Assembly (NCBI GenBank): GCA_900768685.1
Contig: CAAGDX010000026.1
Location: 1 to 14,917 of the forward strand
Source of the DNA: Bacteroidales bacterium
Lineage (GTDB): Bacteria; Bacteroidota; Bacteroidia; Bacteroidales; Muribaculaceae
Length of the DNA stretch: 14,917 nt
Direction: 5' to 3'
Below the pieces are notes generated by a model. That model searched no databases. It saw only the letters and a list, made by a program, of their open reading frames with translations, and had not been told where the DNA came from. Positions 13,722 through 14,917 of this stretch are shown here, piece after piece. Each line of letters begins with the position of its first letter. Position 1 is the stretch's first letter. The position numbers and the translations under genes are program-made.

Positions 13722-14917
13722 TTATGGTCTGTTCACAGAGAAATATTTTTTCTCTATTGAAAAATTATAAGTATAATTATTATTAAAATTATTATCATAA
13801 TAATGAGGACTTCCTGTACTCCAAACACCTACTAAGAACCAGCCATTACATTCTCCTTTCCAACCCCAATTATGGTGAGAATAATTAAATGTACTTTTAC
13901 CTTCAGAAACGAATTGCCATGGTCCGGGTTGTAACATATTAGGGTCATTTTCACGTATATATTTCGTGGTTGTAACTTCTTCTCTCAAGTATCCATCAAG
14001 AACCCAACAATGCCCCCCGGCTACACTATCTGACCCCCGTACACACATTATACCTCCATTATTAAAAACGCTTATTTCTGAGCCTTCTGTATATTCATTC
14101 ACTGATGATACGACAAGACCAAAGCTAGCTACTGCTAATCGTAAATCAACCATATAAGTACTTGTTGTTCCTAAAGTAGAATCATAATAAGAATATGCCC
14201 TTTTACCGGATTCTCTACATAAACGGCCTAATGCATCTTGGTCTTCATGAGGAACATTTTCTACATGATACCCTGAAAAATATGTATTTCTACTATTATG
14301 TAACCTTATATTGTCCCAATTTAATGTAATTACAGAATCATTATGGTGTGTGAGAGTTATTGATGTTGGATATTTATGGTATGCCATAATCATTGCCGCG
14401 GCTAAATTTGAACAGCCACAAATACCATTTGAACAATATTTTCCACATATTCCTCTTTGACCCCATAAATAAGGCGTTTTAGGACTTACAATAAATAGGG
14501 TATCAATTGTAACCTCCTCCTTTTGTTCAGTCAAAACATCTCTCAAAGTATCTCTTGGTAACGCTAATACGGAGCTTCCTTCCAATATCTCCATTGCATT
14601 ATCCATGTATTCCTGGAAAGGTTCAACTTCCGAGCCTGTTTCAGGGTCATAACTGCCGTTTTCTGTCACGGCAAGAAGTTCGGGCATAATGCGATTTGCA
14701 GGGATAATTGCAAAACCTTGCTCATCTTCAAAGTTTACAACATACATCAAGGTGTCGCTTGACTCTCCGCTGCGAGATTTGTTGTTCATCACCACCTTAA
14801 TATCTCTTTTCGAAGGCAATAATCTTACGGATGTACGAGATTCACCATCACCAATCCACGAAATTGCCTTTGCAGCAATATCGTACGCTTCATCAATAGT
14901 TCTAATTTCACTTTGTA
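13722..14917 (-). CDS. C10 (streptopain-like) cysteine protease with propeptide, 5' end outside window
   Basis: The reading frame stays open to the window edge, with no start codon that must be used: the in-frame TTG at 14819 is only an internal Leu. At least 397 residues are visible. The first part ('DEAYDIAAKAISW', then 'TLMYVVNFEDEQGFAIIPAN') resembles the Spi/propeptide domain of C10 proteases. The catalytic domain follows: 'LWGQRG' with a likely oxyanion Gln, the nucleophile Cys in 'CGCSNLAAAMIMAYHKYP' (codon 14412-14414), the His in 'GGHCWVLDGY' (codon 14010-14012), and 'HHNWGWKGECNGWF'. Streptopain and Bacteroides fragilis bfp enzymes belong here and are secreted. Oddities are a Cys-rich segment before the nucleophile and 'GCSNLA' where relatives have 'GCVATA'. 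Its downstream neighbour is a serpin. Confidence 0.85.
   Translation of the reverse strand, partial: QSEIRTIDEAYDIAAKAISWIGDGESRTSVRLLPSKRDIKVVMNNKSRSGESSDTLMYVVNFEDEQGFAIIPANRIMPELLAVTENGSYDPETGSEVEPFQEYMDNAMEILEGSSVLALPRDTLRDVLTEQKEEVTIDTLFIVSPKTPYLWGQRGICGKYCSNGICGCSNLAAAMIMAYHKYPTSITLTHHNDSVITLNWDNIRLHNSRNTYFSGYHVENVPHEDQDALGRLCRESGKRAYSYYDSTLGTTSTYMVDLRLAVASFGLVVSSVNEYTEGSEISVFNNGGIMCVRGSDSVAGGHCWVLDGYLREEVTTTKYIRENDPNMLQPGPWQFVSEGKSTFNYSHHNWGWKGECNGWFLVGVWSTGSPHYYDNNFNNNYTYNFSIEKKYFSVNRP

Noticed and set aside
14817..14819. Start of the C10 protease at this TTG
   Set aside because: The frame continues upstream with propeptide-like sequence to the window edge, and no signal peptide follows the TTG.

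Overview
The window looks like a chromosomal segment from a member of the Bacteroidota, probably Bacteroidales. The signs are promoters of the TTTG / ~20 bp / TAnnTTTG type, no Shine-Dalgarno sequences, several lipoproteins with short S-C lipoboxes, TPR-membrane-AraC regulators, a YfhO-type membrane protein with a 'GVHSPF' methyltransferase, and a C10 (streptopain-like) protease next to a serpin. No rRNA, tRNA or CRISPR array was seen.

Layout. (1) 1-1257: a small Y1/HUH transposase of the IS200-like, REP-associated (RAYT) type sits between two arrays of DNA hairpins. The left array reads on the plus strand and the right array on the minus strand, so both point at the gene. The hairpins have different stems but nearly the same apex, a GGA triloop inside TCGGAGA. 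They come mostly in long/short pairs followed by TTGTGGT or TTGTG. This is the least ordinary part of the window. (2) 1264-3624: two minus-strand lipoprotein genes, each followed by an intrinsic terminator. The larger has a C-terminal part resembling the leukocidin/hemolysin beta-pore family. (3) 3625-3946: a regulatory region with outward promoters, three spaced direct repeats and a palindrome. (4) 3947-7316: two convergent genes for membrane-bound TPR regulators with AraC-type DNA-binding ends. (5) 7409-8016: a PemK/MazF-like toxin with an unrecognised antitoxin. (6) 8067-12176: a tightly packed minus-strand operon, yfhO-like, methyltransferase-like, then a XerC/XerD tyrosine recombinase. 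(7) 12301-14917: a minus-strand pair, a C10 cysteine protease (cut by the window edge) followed by a serpin lipoprotein and a terminator.

How the parts may work together. The transposase is likely the protein that recognises, or once spread, the surrounding hairpins. The protease and serpin look like an enzyme-inhibitor module. The toxin overlaps its antitoxin by ATGA. The two TPR-AraC proteins probably report envelope or periplasmic conditions to promoters, perhaps including the repeat-rich promoter beside the first. These links come from family knowledge and gene order and are not shown by the sequence itself.
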